Below, in pieces: positions 41,586 through 50,260 of a DNA stretch of 64,000 nucleotides. This stretch comes from Haloarchaeobius amylolyticus (GTDB taxonomy: Archaea > Halobacteriota > Halobacteria > Halobacteriales > Natrialbaceae), in NCBI RefSeq assembly GCF_026616195.1, contig NZ_JANHDH010000001.1, positions 372,001 to 436,000 of the forward strand, in the 5' to 3' direction. The notes under the pieces were generated by a model. The model did no database searches, was not told the origin of the DNA, and saw only the letters and a program-made list of their open reading frames with translations. A program made the translations under genes and the position numbers. Position 1 is the first letter of the stretch, and every line of letters starts with the position of its first letter.

Positions 41586-43094
41586 TCAGAGGGTGCCGTC
41601 GGCGCCCATCTGCCGGACCTCGTCGGCGCGCGCCCGGATGGCGTCGAGTTCGTCGTCGGACTTCCGGTCGACGTGGGAGTACAGCAGGCCCATCCGGTGG
41701 TTCGACCGCAGGGTGTCCTCGTGGCGGGCGAGGAACTCCCAGTACAGCGAATTGAACGGACAGGCGTCCTCGCCGGTCGTGGCGTCCTCGTCGTAGGGGC
41801 ACTCGGCACAGTAGTCGGACATCTTGTCCACGTAGTTCGCCGAGGAGACGTACGGTTTCGTCGAGAGCACGTCGCTGGCGAAGCTACCCATCCCGACGAC
41901 GTTGGGCGTCGTGACCCAGTGGTAGGCGTCGGCGAAGCCGAAGTGGAACCAGCGGTTGAGCTCCTGCGGGTCGGCGCCGTAGAGGGTGGCGAAGTTCGAG
42001 AGCACCATCAGGCGCTCGATGTGGTGGGCGTAGCCGTGGTCCCAGACGTGGCCCACGCACTCGGAGAGACAGCGCATGTCGGTGTCGCCGGTGTAGTACG
42101 CCTCGGGCAGGGCGTGGTCGTGGCCGAGCTGGTTCGCGTCGGCGAGGTCCGGCATCGAGCGCCGGTAGACGTGCCGGACGAACTCGCGCCAGCCGACGAC
42201 CTGCCGGACGAACCCCTCGACGCTCGGGAGGTCGGCCTCGCCGGCCTCGTACGCCGCGATGGCCGGGTCGACCACCTCGCGGGGCGTCAGCAGGCCGAGG
42301 TTGAGGGCGGGTGCGAGCAGGGCGTGGTTCAGCGACCACGACCGCCGGAGCATCGCGTCCTGGTACGGGCCGAACTGCGGGAGGCGGTTCTCGACGAAGT
42401 CCTCGAGTGCAGCGAGGGCCTCCGCTCGCTTGACGGGCCATGCGAACCCCTCGCCGTCCCCCCACGTCTCGAACTCGTCGGCGACCCACGCCTGCACCTC
42501 GCGGGTGGTCTCGTCGGGCTCGAACGCGGGCGGGTGCGGGAACCGGACCTCGGGCCGGGGGAACTCCCGGTTCTCGTCGTCGTAGTTCCACTCGCCGCCC
42601 GCCGGGTCGCCATCCCCGTCCAGCAGGTAGCCCGTCTCGCGGCGCATCGTGCGATAGAAGTCCTCGTGTCTGTACGTCTCGCGGTCGCCGGCCCACTCGT
42701 CGAACCGGTCTGCCGAACAGAGGAACAGTTCGTTCTCGACGACGTCGAGTCGCCCACCCGCCTCGGCGACGAGTGTCTGGAACCGGTCGGCCGCACCGTG
42801 ACTCGCCGGCTCCATCAGGACGAGGTCGTCGTCAGGGTGCGCCTCGACGTGTTCGGAGAGTCCCTCGCCGAAGGTCTCGACCTGCCGGTAGTCGACGGTG
42901 TACCCCGACTCACGGAGTCGGTCCCGGAAGTGCCGCATCGCGCTGAACACCAGTGTCAACTTCTGTGCGTGGTACGGCAGCCGCCGGGCGAACCCGCGCG
43001 CCTCGATCATGAGCACGCGGTCGTCGCCCGGGTCGGCCGCCGCGAGCGGGCCGACCTCGGTGGTGAGCTGGTCGCCGAGCACCCAGATGGTCAT
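41586..43094 (-). CDS. FeS-BCP-type cryptochrome/photolyase (PhrB-like)
   Basis: A 502-aa flavoprotein of the iron-sulfur bacterial cryptochrome/photolyase group. It begins MTIWVLGDQLTTEVGPLA, typical of the group. Four Cys that could hold the 4Fe-4S cluster are present: MRCLSECVGH near residue 350 and DYCAECPYD plus DACPFNSLYW near 440-460. FAD-binding residues are expected around GWREFVRHVYRR and HHIERLMVLSNFATLYG. The enzyme should repair (6-4) photoproducts or sense blue light. ATG at 43094 is taken because an earlier ATG would add a non-conserved leader. Confidence 0.91.
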   Translation of the reverse strand: MTIWVLGDQLTTEVGPLAAADPGDDRVLMIEARGFARRLPYHAQKLTLVFSAMRHFRDRLRESGYTVDYRQVETFGEGLSEHVEAHPDDDLVLMEPASHGAADRFQTLVAEAGGRLDVVENELFLCSADRFDEWAGDRETYRHEDFYRTMRRETGYLLDGDGDPAGGEWNYDDENREFPRPEVRFPHPPAFEPDETTREVQAWVADEFETWGDGEGFAWPVKRAEALAALEDFVENRLPQFGPYQDAMLRRSWSLNHALLAPALNLGLLTPREVVDPAIAAYEAGEADLPSVEGFVRQVVGWREFVRHVYRRSMPDLADANQLGHDHALPEAYYTGDTDMRCLSECVGHVWDHGYAHHIERLMVLSNFATLYGADPQELNRWFHFGFADAYHWVTTPNVVGMGSFASDVLSTKPYVSSANYVDKMSDYCAECPYDEDATTGEDACPFNSLYWEFLARHEDTLRSNHRMGLLYSHVDRKSDDELDAIRARADEVRQMGADGTL

Positions 43095-43188
43095 ACCCGA
43101 GAATGGGGGCGACAGCCGTAAAAGCACGAACCCGAACGGGTCGGCGGACCGGCGGGACGAGTTTCCGAGGCAGAAACTATCACACTGA

Positions 43189-43196
43189 TTTTATTA
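43189..43196 (+). promoter_or_regulatory. TATA box of the ABC-2 operon
   Basis: TTTTATTA, preceded by CACACTGA, is centred near 43192. Transcription about 26 bases later would begin at or next to the ATG at 43218, which argues for that start codon over the one at 43206. Confidence 0.55.
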
Positions 43197-43217
43197 TGCA
43201 GCGAAATGACGGAGCAA

Positions 43218-44189
43218 ATGCATATGCCCGCTATCGAGACGACCGCCCTGACCAAACGCTTCGGCGACGACGTCGTCGCCGTCGACTCCCTCGACCTCCG
43301 CGTGGAGGAGGGGGAGATATTCGGCTTCCTCGGCCCCAACGGCGCCGGGAAGTCGACGACCATCAACATGCTGCTCGACTTCCACCGACCTACCTCCGGG
43401 TCGGCGACCGTCCTGGGCTACGACGCCCAGGCGGAGGTCGACGAGATCCGCCAGCGCGTCGGCGTCCTCGCCGAGGGGCTGGAACTGTACGACCGCCTCA
43501 CCGCCAGAGAGCACCTCGAACTCTGCGTCCAGATGAAAGAGGCGAGCGACGACCCCGACGCGGTCCTCCACCGGGTCGGCCTCGACGACGCCAAGGACCG
43601 CAAGGTCGGCGGCTACTCCAAGGGGATGCAACAGCGCCTCGCGCTCGGGATGGCCCTCGTCGGCGACCCCGACCTCGTCATCCTCGACGAGCCCTCCTCC
43701 GGGCTCGACCCCAACGGCATCCAGCACATGCGCGACATCCTCCGCGAGGAGGCCGCAGGCGGGACGACCGTCTTCTTCTCCAGTCACATCCTCTCGGAGG
43801 TCGAGGCGGTCTGTGACCGCGTCGGTATCATGTCCGAGGGGGAACTCGTGACCGTCGACACCATCGACAACCTGCGCTCGCAGTCCGGCGACGCGGGCGA
43901 GGTCGAACTCACTGTCGAGGCCGTGCCCGAGGGCATCCGCGGCCGGCTCGAACGACTGGAGGGCATCACGAACGTCCACATCGAGGACGACGAGGTGACC
44001 GCGTACTGCAACAGCGGGACGGCGAAGATGGCCGCCATCCGGACAGTGGACGACGCCGCCACCGTGACGGACGTGGTCGCCACCGAGACCTCCCTCGAGG
44101 AGCTGTTCAACCAGTACACCGGCGGTGGCCGCGACGGCGACGTCGAGGAGCGTGGCGAACCTGCCGAGGAGATGGAGGTGCCGGCATGA
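43218..44189 (+). CDS. ABC-2 exporter ATPase
   Basis: A 323-aa cytoplasmic ATPase. Walker A is GPNGAGKST, the signature is YSKGMQQRLALGMAL, Walker B is LVILDEPSSGLDP, and the switch His lies in FFSSHILSEVEA. The C-terminal third (from about 215) is the usual accessory domain of Nod/CcmA-like subunits, ending in an acidic tail. Codons at 43206, 43218 and 43224 are all ATG in frame; promoter spacing favours 43218. It overlaps the permease gene by four bases. Confidence 0.93.
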   Translation: MHMPAIETTALTKRFGDDVVAVDSLDLRVEEGEIFGFLGPNGAGKSTTINMLLDFHRPTSGSATVLGYDAQAEVDEIRQRVGVLAEGLELYDRLTAREHLELCVQMKEASDDPDAVLHRVGLDDAKDRKVGGYSKGMQQRLALGMALVGDPDLVILDEPSSGLDPNGIQHMRDILREEAAGGTTVFFSSHILSEVEAVCDRVGIMSEGELVTVDTIDNLRSQSGDAGEVELTVEAVPEGIRGRLERLEGITNVHIEDDEVTAYCNSGTAKMAAIRTVDDAATVTDVVATETSLEELFNQYTGGGRDGDVEERGEPAEEMEVPA

Positions 44190-45025
44190 GCCTCCAGGGC
44201 GTCGTCCGGAAGGACATCCTCGACGTCCGGCGCGCCAAGCTCATCTGGGGCGTCGGCATCCTGTACACGCTCTTCACCGTCCTGTACTTCTACGGGACCG
44301 GCTCCGGCGGTAACAGTGGCGAACTCGCGAACCAGCTCATCGGGATGGCACAGATCGCCATCCTCATCGTGCCCCTCGTCGCGCTGGTCGCCGCCTACCT
44401 CTCGGTGGCCGGCGAACGCGAGTCGGGGAGCCTGAAGTTCCTGCTCTCGTACCCGAACAACCGCCTCGACGTGGTGCTCGGGAAGCTCGTCGCCCGGTCG
44501 GCCATCGTCGGCGCGTCCGTGCTGTTCGCCTTCGTCGTCGGCCTCGGCCTCGGCTTCTACTACTTCGACAGCGTCGACCTGGGCACCTACGTCGGCTTCG
44601 TCGGGTTGACGCTCGTGTTCACGCTCGTCTACGTCAGCATCGCGGTCGGCATCTCCGCGGCGACCGCCTCCCGGTCCCGCGCGATGGGTGCCGCCATCGG
44701 CTCGTGGTTCGTGCTCAACGTCTTCTGGAACGCCTTCCCCATCCAGCCGCGGACCATCGTCCAGTTCGTCGCGGACAAACTGGGCGTCGAGGTCTCCGAG
44801 TCCGTCCTCGCGCTGGTCTCCTCGCTCAGTCCGACGGCTGCGTACCTCGTCTCGCTGGACTACGTGTTCACCCGGAACCCGATGACGGGGAAGGGCATCG
44901 AAGGGATGAGCCGCCCGGACGTCTGGTACCTCGACCCCTGGTTCATGCTCGTCATCCTCGCGTTCTGGGCGGTCGTCCCGCTCGCGCTCGGCTACTGGCG
45001 GTTCCAGCGCGCCGACCTCGGGTAG
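44186..45025 (+). CDS. ABC-2 type permease
   Basis: A 279-aa membrane protein with six predicted helices in the ABC-2 pattern: an N-terminal amphipathic segment (SLQGVVRKDILDVRRAKLIW), the conserved ERESGSLKFLLSYPNNRLDV between helices 2 and 3, and pairs of helices after it. It partners the preceding ATPase. NosY-like haloarchaeal pairs of this type export unknown lipids, peptides or antibiotics. Confidence 0.92.
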   Translation: MSLQGVVRKDILDVRRAKLIWGVGILYTLFTVLYFYGTGSGGNSGELANQLIGMAQIAILIVPLVALVAAYLSVAGERESGSLKFLLSYPNNRLDVVLGKLVARSAIVGASVLFAFVVGLGLGFYYFDSVDLGTYVGFVGLTLVFTLVYVSIAVGISAATASRSRAMGAAIGSWFVLNVFWNAFPIQPRTIVQFVADKLGVEVSESVLALVSSLSPTAAYLVSLDYVFTRNPMTGKGIEGMSRPDVWYLDPWFMLVILAFWAVVPLALGYWRFQRADLG

Positions 45026-45120
45026 GCGTCTCCCAGCTCCACCAGCCCCAACAGCCGCTCTCTGTCCCTCGTTCTCATACCGGCCCGAAGGTTAAGTGAC
45101 CGACACGAGTCGTCTTGCCT

Positions 45121-46179
45121 ATGCCAGAGTTCGTCACGCCACCACCGGTCGAACGCGGCGATTCGGTCGCCGTCGTCGCCCCGGCATCGAACGTCCCCGA
45201 GGAGTTCTCGCACGTCTACGAACTGGGCCTCGAGCGCATGCGCGAGGTGTTCGACCTCGAGCCCGTCGAGTACCCGACCGCGACGAAGGGGCCCGAGTGG
45301 CTCGCCGAGAACCCGGAGGCCCGCGCACAGGACGTGATGGACGCCTTCGCGGACCCCGAGGTCTCCGCGGTCGTCGCCAACATCGGCGGGAACGACCAGC
45401 TCACGGTCCTAGAACACCTCGACCCCGAGGTCCTGCGCGAGAACCCGACGCGGTTCTACGGGTACTCCGACAACACCAACCTCGCACTGTACCTCTGGAA
45501 CCACGGCATCGTCTCGTACTACGGCGGCTCGACGCTGCTGGAGTACGCGATGGACGCCGAGATGTTCGACTACACCGTCGAGTACCTCGGCCGCGCCCTG
45601 TTCGACGAGCACGTCGGCGAGTGGGCCGAGGCCGACTGCTTCACCGACCAGGCCGGCGACTGGGCCGACCCGCGCTCGCTCGAGTACCACCGCGACATCG
45701 AGCCCGCCGACGGCCGGACCTGGGCCGGTGCCGAGGAGACCGCCGAGGGCCGCATCTGGGGCGGCTGTCTCGAGATTCTCGACCAGTGGTTCGTCCACGA
45801 CGAGTGGCTGCCCGAACCCGAGGACCTGGAGGGGACCGTGCTCGCGCTGGAGACCAGCGAGGAGATACCCGACCCGGCCTGGGTCACCGGCTGGCTCCGG
45901 GCCTTCGGCGAGGCCGGCTACCTCGAGGTCTTCGACGGCGTCCTCGTCGGCCGGCCGTGTGCCCGCAACCACACCGAGGCGGGCGACAACCCGGCACACG
46001 AGCGCGAAGCGTACCGCGAGCAACAGCGCGAGGCCATCGAGTCGGTCGTCCCGCAGTACAACCCCGACGCGCCCATCGTCCTCGACTGCGAGTTCGGCCA
46101 CACCTACCCGACCTGTCCCGTCCCAATCGGTGGGGTCGCGGAGATCGACCCCGCGGACGAGACGGTCACCCTGCGCTGA
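45121..46179 (+). CDS. S66-family peptidase (LD-carboxypeptidase/MccF-like)
   Basis: A 352-aa cytoplasmic serine peptidase. The nucleophile elbow is FYGYSDNTNLALY with Ser in GYSD, Glu is in LALETSEEIPD, and His is in CEFGHTYPTCPVPIG, giving the S66 Ser-Glu-His triad. LD-carboxypeptidases trim murein, which haloarchaea lack. The MccF branch cleaves microcin C and related aminoacyl nucleotides to confer immunity, and that branch fits better, but the substrate is unproven. ATG at 45121 is preceded by GGTTAAGTG at about 30 bases, so the transcript is probably leaderless. Confidence 0.9.
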   Translation: MPEFVTPPPVERGDSVAVVAPASNVPEEFSHVYELGLERMREVFDLEPVEYPTATKGPEWLAENPEARAQDVMDAFADPEVSAVVANIGGNDQLTVLEHLDPEVLRENPTRFYGYSDNTNLALYLWNHGIVSYYGGSTLLEYAMDAEMFDYTVEYLGRALFDEHVGEWAEADCFTDQAGDWADPRSLEYHRDIEPADGRTWAGAEETAEGRIWGGCLEILDQWFVHDEWLPEPEDLEGTVLALETSEEIPDPAWVTGWLRAFGEAGYLEVFDGVLVGRPCARNHTEAGDNPAHEREAYREQQREAIESVVPQYNPDAPIVLDCEFGHTYPTCPVPIGGVAEIDPADETVTLR

Positions 46180-46257
46180 CCCGGCAGAACAGTAGCGAGT
46201 TTGTCATCTCTCCTTTCTGCGAATCGATTTTTGTGGGTTCGGCCCCTCAACTCTCCC

Positions 46258-46503
46258 ATGACCCCCGACGACCCCTCGCCCCTGCAGGACAGGTTCACCG
46301 TCTACGTGACCTTCTGTCTGACCGGGCTGGTCGCACTCGCGTTCGTGACCGGGCTCGGCATCCGGGGCAACCTCGGCGTCGTCGTCGCGTTCGTCGTCAT
46401 GGGGCTGCTTGCCGTCGGCCTGCTGTTTCTCTACGGGCAGCACTTCACCAGGCAGGGCGAGGCCGCCGACCCACCGCTGGGCCCGAACGGCGACGGTCGC
46501 TGA
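46258..46503 (+). CDS. Small two-helix membrane protein
   Basis: An 81-aa protein with a polar start (TPDDPSPLQDRFTVYV), two hydrophobic helices (CLTGLVALAFVTGLGIRG and VVVAFVVMGLLAVGLLFLYG) and a polar tail. A GATTTTTGTGG tract about 27 bases upstream of ATG 46258 could be its TATA element. Family unknown. It sits between the S66 peptidase and an acetyltransferase, all on the same strand. Confidence 0.72.
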   Translation: MTPDDPSPLQDRFTVYVTFCLTGLVALAFVTGLGIRGNLGVVVAFVVMGLLAVGLLFLYGQHFTRQGEAADPPLGPNGDGR

Positions 46504-46583
46504 GCGTCCCGGGTCGATGCATCCGTGGCGGCACGACCCGCTCGCGAACGAGGTTTTTCACGGTCCGGTCCCTCGAGGGAGTC

Positions 46584-47174
46584 GTGCCTGCCATCCGTCC
46601 CGCGACCCGCGACGACGCCGGTGCCATCCACGACATCTACGCCCCGTTCGTCGCCGAGACGGCCGTGTCGTTCGAGACCGAGGTCCCGTCGCGCGAGGCC
46701 ATCGCCGGGCGCATCACCGACACGCAGGAGCAGTTCCCCTGGCTCGTCTGTGAGGTCGACGGGGCCGTCGCGGGCTACGCCTACGGCCACGCTCATCGCG
46801 GCCGGGGCGGCTACCGCTGGTCGGCCGAGTCCTCGGTGTACGTGGCCGAGGCGCACCTGCGACGAGGGGTCGCTCGCGGCCTGTACGAGTCGCTGTTCAC
46901 CGTCCTCGCGCTGCAGCGCTACGTGAACTGTTACGCCGGCATCGTCCTCCCCAACGACGCGAGCGTCACGTTCCACGAGTCGATGGGGTTCGAACGCGTC
47001 GGCCGGTACGAGGACGTCGGGTACAAACACGGCGAGTGGCGGGACACGCTGTGGCTGCGTCGGGAGCTCCGGGAGCCACCGGCGGACCCGGCCGAGCCGC
47101 GACCGTTCCCGGCGGTCCGGACGGACGACGCGTTCGAATCGGCGATAGAGGCAGGAGAGACGTCGGTGCGGTGA
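46584..47174 (+). CDS. Phosphinothricin acetyltransferase-like GNAT protein
   Basis: A 196-aa acetyltransferase. PAIRPATRDDAGAIHDIYAP begins the domain, SSVYVAEAHLRRGVARGLYE is the acetyl-CoA loop, and VLPNDASVTFHESMGFERVG is the usual Pat/MnaT segment. These enzymes acetylate amino-acid analogues such as phosphinothricin or methionine derivatives. The GTG at 46584 gives the standard N-terminus; a TTTTTCACGG tract about 26 bases upstream could be the promoter. Confidence 0.88.
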   Translation: MPAIRPATRDDAGAIHDIYAPFVAETAVSFETEVPSREAIAGRITDTQEQFPWLVCEVDGAVAGYAYGHAHRGRGGYRWSAESSVYVAEAHLRRGVARGLYESLFTVLALQRYVNCYAGIVLPNDASVTFHESMGFERVGRYEDVGYKHGEWRDTLWLRRELREPPADPAEPRPFPAVRTDDAFESAIEAGETSVR

Positions 47175-47186
47175 CGGTGGCGACGG

Positions 47187-47627
47187 TCAGTCCTCCTTCC
47201 CGTTCACCGCGGCGTCGTAGAGTTCGTGCCCGCGGTCGGACTCGATGGTCAACTCGGGCACCGCGACCGGCTCGCCCTCGTCGTCGATGGCGACGAACAC
47301 CATGTACGACTCCGTCGTGAGTTGCGTCTCGTTCGACCGCAGGTCCTCGCGGTACACCCGCACCCGGACCTTCACGCTGGTCCGCCCTGCCTCGTAGACG
47401 TAGGCCCGGATGAGCGCGGCGTCGCCCTGCGGGATGGGCCGCCGGAAGTTCGTCTGGTCCATCCGGGCGGTGACGCAGGTCTCGCCGGCGAAGCGCATCG
47501 CGGACATCGCACCCACCTCGTCCATCCACTTCATCACGTTCCCCCCGTGGGCCGACCCGAGGATGTTGGCGTCGTTCGGGTTCACGATGGAACGGTTCTC
47601 GATGTAGGTGTCCATCAGACTCGGCAT
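47187..47627 (-). CDS. Acyl-CoA thioesterase (hotdog, BFIT/YciA-type)
   Basis: A 146-aa cytoplasmic thioesterase. The motif VNPNDANILGSAHGGNVMKW carries the Asn/Asp of the active site, and DQTNFRRPIPQGDAALIRAY is typical of the YciA group. It likely hydrolyses medium- or long-chain acyl-CoA. ATG codons at 47627 and 47615 are both possible; neither changes the domain. It is divergent from the following methyltransferase gene. Confidence 0.88.
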   Translation of the reverse strand: MPSLMDTYIENRSIVNPNDANILGSAHGGNVMKWMDEVGAMSAMRFAGETCVTARMDQTNFRRPIPQGDAALIRAYVYEAGRTSVKVRVRVYREDLRSNETQLTTESYMVFVAIDDEGEPVAVPELTIESDRGHELYDAAVNGKED

Positions 47628-47720
47628 GCGACGGCGTTTCCCGCGGACGCGGAATAGGTTACCGGGTTCTGCCGGGACGAAGTATATCACCGGGGCGGCC
47701 GAGGCCCGACGTGGTTCCCC

Positions 47721-48467
47721 ATGGACGACCACGACCCCGACACCACCGCCGACGAGACGCACGCGAGCTACGACCAGCACGCCGAACGCGCCGACGAGGA
47801 CCACGACGACCTCTGGCGCACACCCTGGGGCGACAACCCGCTCCAGGAGCACTACGCCTGGCCGGCGACGACCGACCTCCTGCCCGACGTCGAGGGCGCT
47901 CGCGTCCTCGACGCCGGCTGTGGCGTCGGCGACCACGTCGAGTGGTTCACGGACCGCGGCGCGACCGTCGTCGGCGTCGACGTCAGCGAGGAGGCCGTCG
48001 CGGTCGCCCGCGAGCGCCAGGGCGACCGGGCGACGTTCCGACAGGCGGACCTCACCGAACCACTGGAATTCGCCGACGACGGCGTCTTCGACGTGGTCGT
48101 GAGCAACCTCGTCCTCGACCACATCGCCGACCTCGAGCCCGTCTTCGCCGAGTTCGAGCGCGTCCTCGCCGACGACGGGACGCTCGTCGTCACGATGATC
48201 CACCCGATGCAGTTCTACCTCGACGCCGCGGAGGTCACGTCGTACTACGACCGGACGCCGGTCGAACTCGGCTGGGAGGCCGGGACGGTCACGTCCTACC
48301 ACCGACCCCTCGGCGACATCGTGACCGCGCTGACCGGCGCGGACCTGCACCTCGACGTGCTGGCCGAGCCGGAACCGGACCCCGGGTACGCCGAGCACGC
48401 GGCCGAGAGCTGGGCGGTCCTCGACCGGCCGCAGATCTGCTGTCTGCGAGCCGTTCCTGTCCGGTGA
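47721..48467 (+). CDS. Class I SAM-dependent methyltransferase
   Basis: A 248-aa cytoplasmic enzyme. Motif I is ARVLDAGCGVGDHVEWFTDR, the acidic loop is VVGVDVSEEAVAVARE, and FDVVVSNLVLDHIADLEP holds the post-motif region. The N-terminus is a typical acidic haloarchaeal extension. It resembles the UbiE/Methyltransf_11 group; substrate unknown. Confidence 0.9.
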   Translation: MDDHDPDTTADETHASYDQHAERADEDHDDLWRTPWGDNPLQEHYAWPATTDLLPDVEGARVLDAGCGVGDHVEWFTDRGATVVGVDVSEEAVAVARERQGDRATFRQADLTEPLEFADDGVFDVVVSNLVLDHIADLEPVFAEFERVLADDGTLVVTMIHPMQFYLDAAEVTSYYDRTPVELGWEAGTVTSYHRPLGDIVTALTGADLHLDVLAEPEPDPGYAEHAAESWAVLDRPQICCLRAVPVR

Positions 48468-48546
48468 CACGACGCCAGACCGGGCGAACGGCCTTATCCA
48501 CTTTCCTCCGACAACCGTTTACGGTGTGAGAAAGAAGCGACGTGCA

Positions 48547-50259
48547 ATGAGCGAATCTGCCGACTCGCCGGCGCCGGACCCGCTGGGCCCGCCGGGTGAC
48601 GGCGACGGGTCCGTCACGGTGCTCGGGACGGCCCACGTCTCCGAGAAGTCAGTCGAGGAGGTCCGCGACACCATCGCGGCCGAGCGGCCCGACGTGGTCG
48701 CGGTCGAACTCGACGAGGGCCGGTACAACCAGCTCCGCGGCGAGACCCCCGAGGACATCGAGCCCCGGGACCTGCTGAAGGGCAACACCGTCTTCCAGTT
48801 CATCGCGTACTGGATGCTCTCGTACGTCCAGACCCGCCTCGGCGAGCGCTTCGACATCCAGCCGGGCGCGGACATGCTCGCGGCGGTCGAGGCCGCCGAG
48901 GAGCACGACCTCGGCGTCGCGCTGGTCGACCGCGACATCCAGGTGACCATCCAGCGTTTCTGGCGGCGGATGTCCACGAAGGAGAAGGTCCAGATGATGG
49001 CGGGTCTCATCTTCGGCGTCGCCGACGCGCTCGTCGTCGGCGTCACCATCGGCCTGATGCTCGGGTTCTTCCTCGGCCCGCTGTTCGGGCTGGCCTCCGG
49101 GCCCCTGTTCGGCATCGAGGCGGCGACCATGCAGGGAATCGCGGGTGGCGGCCTCGTCGGCCTCGCCGCGGGCTACCTCCTCTGGGAGTTCGGCCTGCGC
49201 AGCCTCACCGACGACCAGGCCATCGCACTGGGTGCGGCCGGGGCGGTCACCGTCGGCGGCGCGGTCGCCCTCTCGGGCGTCCTGAACCCCCTCGTGGGGA
49301 ACGTGCTGGGGACCGGCCTCGGCCTCTCCCTCGTGGGCGGCCTCGTCGGCGGCGTGGTCGCCGGCGTCGGCGTCGGTGGCCTGCTCGGGCTCGTCATGCT
49401 CGGGCTCGGCTACGACGCCGCCCCCGAGGAGGACTACGAGGAGTTCGACATCGAGCGCATGACCGACGCCGACGTGGTGACGGCGATGATGGAGGAGTTC
49501 CGCCAGTTCTCCCCCGGCGGCGCACAGGCGCTCATCGACGAGCGCGACGCCTACATCGCCCACAAACTGGTCGAGCTGCGCGAGCAGGGCTACTCCGTCG
49601 TCGCGGTCGTCGGTGCGGGCCACCGTGCCGGCATCGAGAGCTACCTCGAGAACCCCGGGTCGCTCCCGCCGCTCGAGTCCATCTCCGGCACCGACCGCTC
49701 GCGACGGTTCTCGTTCTTCAAGGCGTTCGCGTACACGCTGGCGCTCGGCTACGTCGCGTTCTTCTTCCTGCTCATCATGGCGGGCGTGGGCAACCTCTTC
49801 CTGCTGAAACTGTTCGCGGCGTGGTTCCTGTTCAACGGCGTCATCGCGTTCACGCTGGCGAAACTGGCCGGGGCGCGCTGGACCTCGGCCGCGGTCGGCG
49901 GCGCCATCGCGTGGCTGACGAGCCTGAACCCGCTGCTCGCCCCCGGCTGGTTCGCCGGCTACATGGAGTTGCGCCACGACCCGGTCAACGTGGGCGACAT
50001 CAACACGCTCAACCAGATCCTCTCCGACGAGGAGAGCCCCCTGCTGGACGTGGTCCGCCGGATGTTCGAGGTCCCGCTGTTCCGGCTCATCATGGTGGTC
50101 GCGGCGACCAACATCGGCAGCACCATCGCCAGCGTGCTCTTCCCGGTCGCGGTGCTGCCCTGGCTCGCCCAGGGTCGCATCGAGAACGTCGAACAGCTCA
50201 TGGACCTGCTGCTGCGCGGGGCCCAGAACAGCGTCGACATCATCACGGGGGTGCTCTGA
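48547..50259 (+). CDS. TraB/PrgY-family membrane protein
   Basis: A 570-aa membrane protein of the TraB/PrgY/GumN group, suspected membrane metalloproteases. The N-terminal domain has VTVLGTAHVSEKSVEEV and VVAVELDEGRYNQLRG; near residue 330 comes LIDERDAYIAHKLVEL and VAVVGAGHRAGIESYL, the paired GxxH motifs. About eight Gly-rich membrane helices surround these. In Enterococcus the group shuts down peptide pheromone activity. ATG at 48547 is taken over an earlier GTG because MSESADSPA is a typical acidic start. The next gene, an M50-like protease, begins two bases after its stop. Confidence 0.9.
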   Translation: MSESADSPAPDPLGPPGDGDGSVTVLGTAHVSEKSVEEVRDTIAAERPDVVAVELDEGRYNQLRGETPEDIEPRDLLKGNTVFQFIAYWMLSYVQTRLGERFDIQPGADMLAAVEAAEEHDLGVALVDRDIQVTIQRFWRRMSTKEKVQMMAGLIFGVADALVVGVTIGLMLGFFLGPLFGLASGPLFGIEAATMQGIAGGGLVGLAAGYLLWEFGLRSLTDDQAIALGAAGAVTVGGAVALSGVLNPLVGNVLGTGLGLSLVGGLVGGVVAGVGVGGLLGLVMLGLGYDAAPEEDYEEFDIERMTDADVVTAMMEEFRQFSPGGAQALIDERDAYIAHKLVELREQGYSVVAVVGAGHRAGIESYLENPGSLPPLESISGTDRSRRFSFFKAFAYTLALGYVAFFFLLIMAGVGNLFLLKLFAAWFLFNGVIAFTLAKLAGARWTSAAVGGAIAWLTSLNPLLAPGWFAGYMELRHDPVNVGDINTLNQILSDEESPLLDVVRRMFEVPLFRLIMVVAATNIGSTIASVLFPVAVLPWLAQGRIENVEQLMDLLLRGAQNSVDIITGVL

Positions 50260-50260
50260 G

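Noticed and set aside
41673-43121. 480-codon frame antisense to the photolyase-like gene
   Set aside because: The minus strand has a complete FeS-BCP protein. This frame has no motifs and typical shadow composition.
45096-46580. N-terminal part of a 692-codon frame that runs into the acetyltransferase
   Set aside because: Upstream of the GTG at 46584 the frame is Arg-rich and overlaps the S66 peptidase in another frame. Only the last 196 codons are a real protein.
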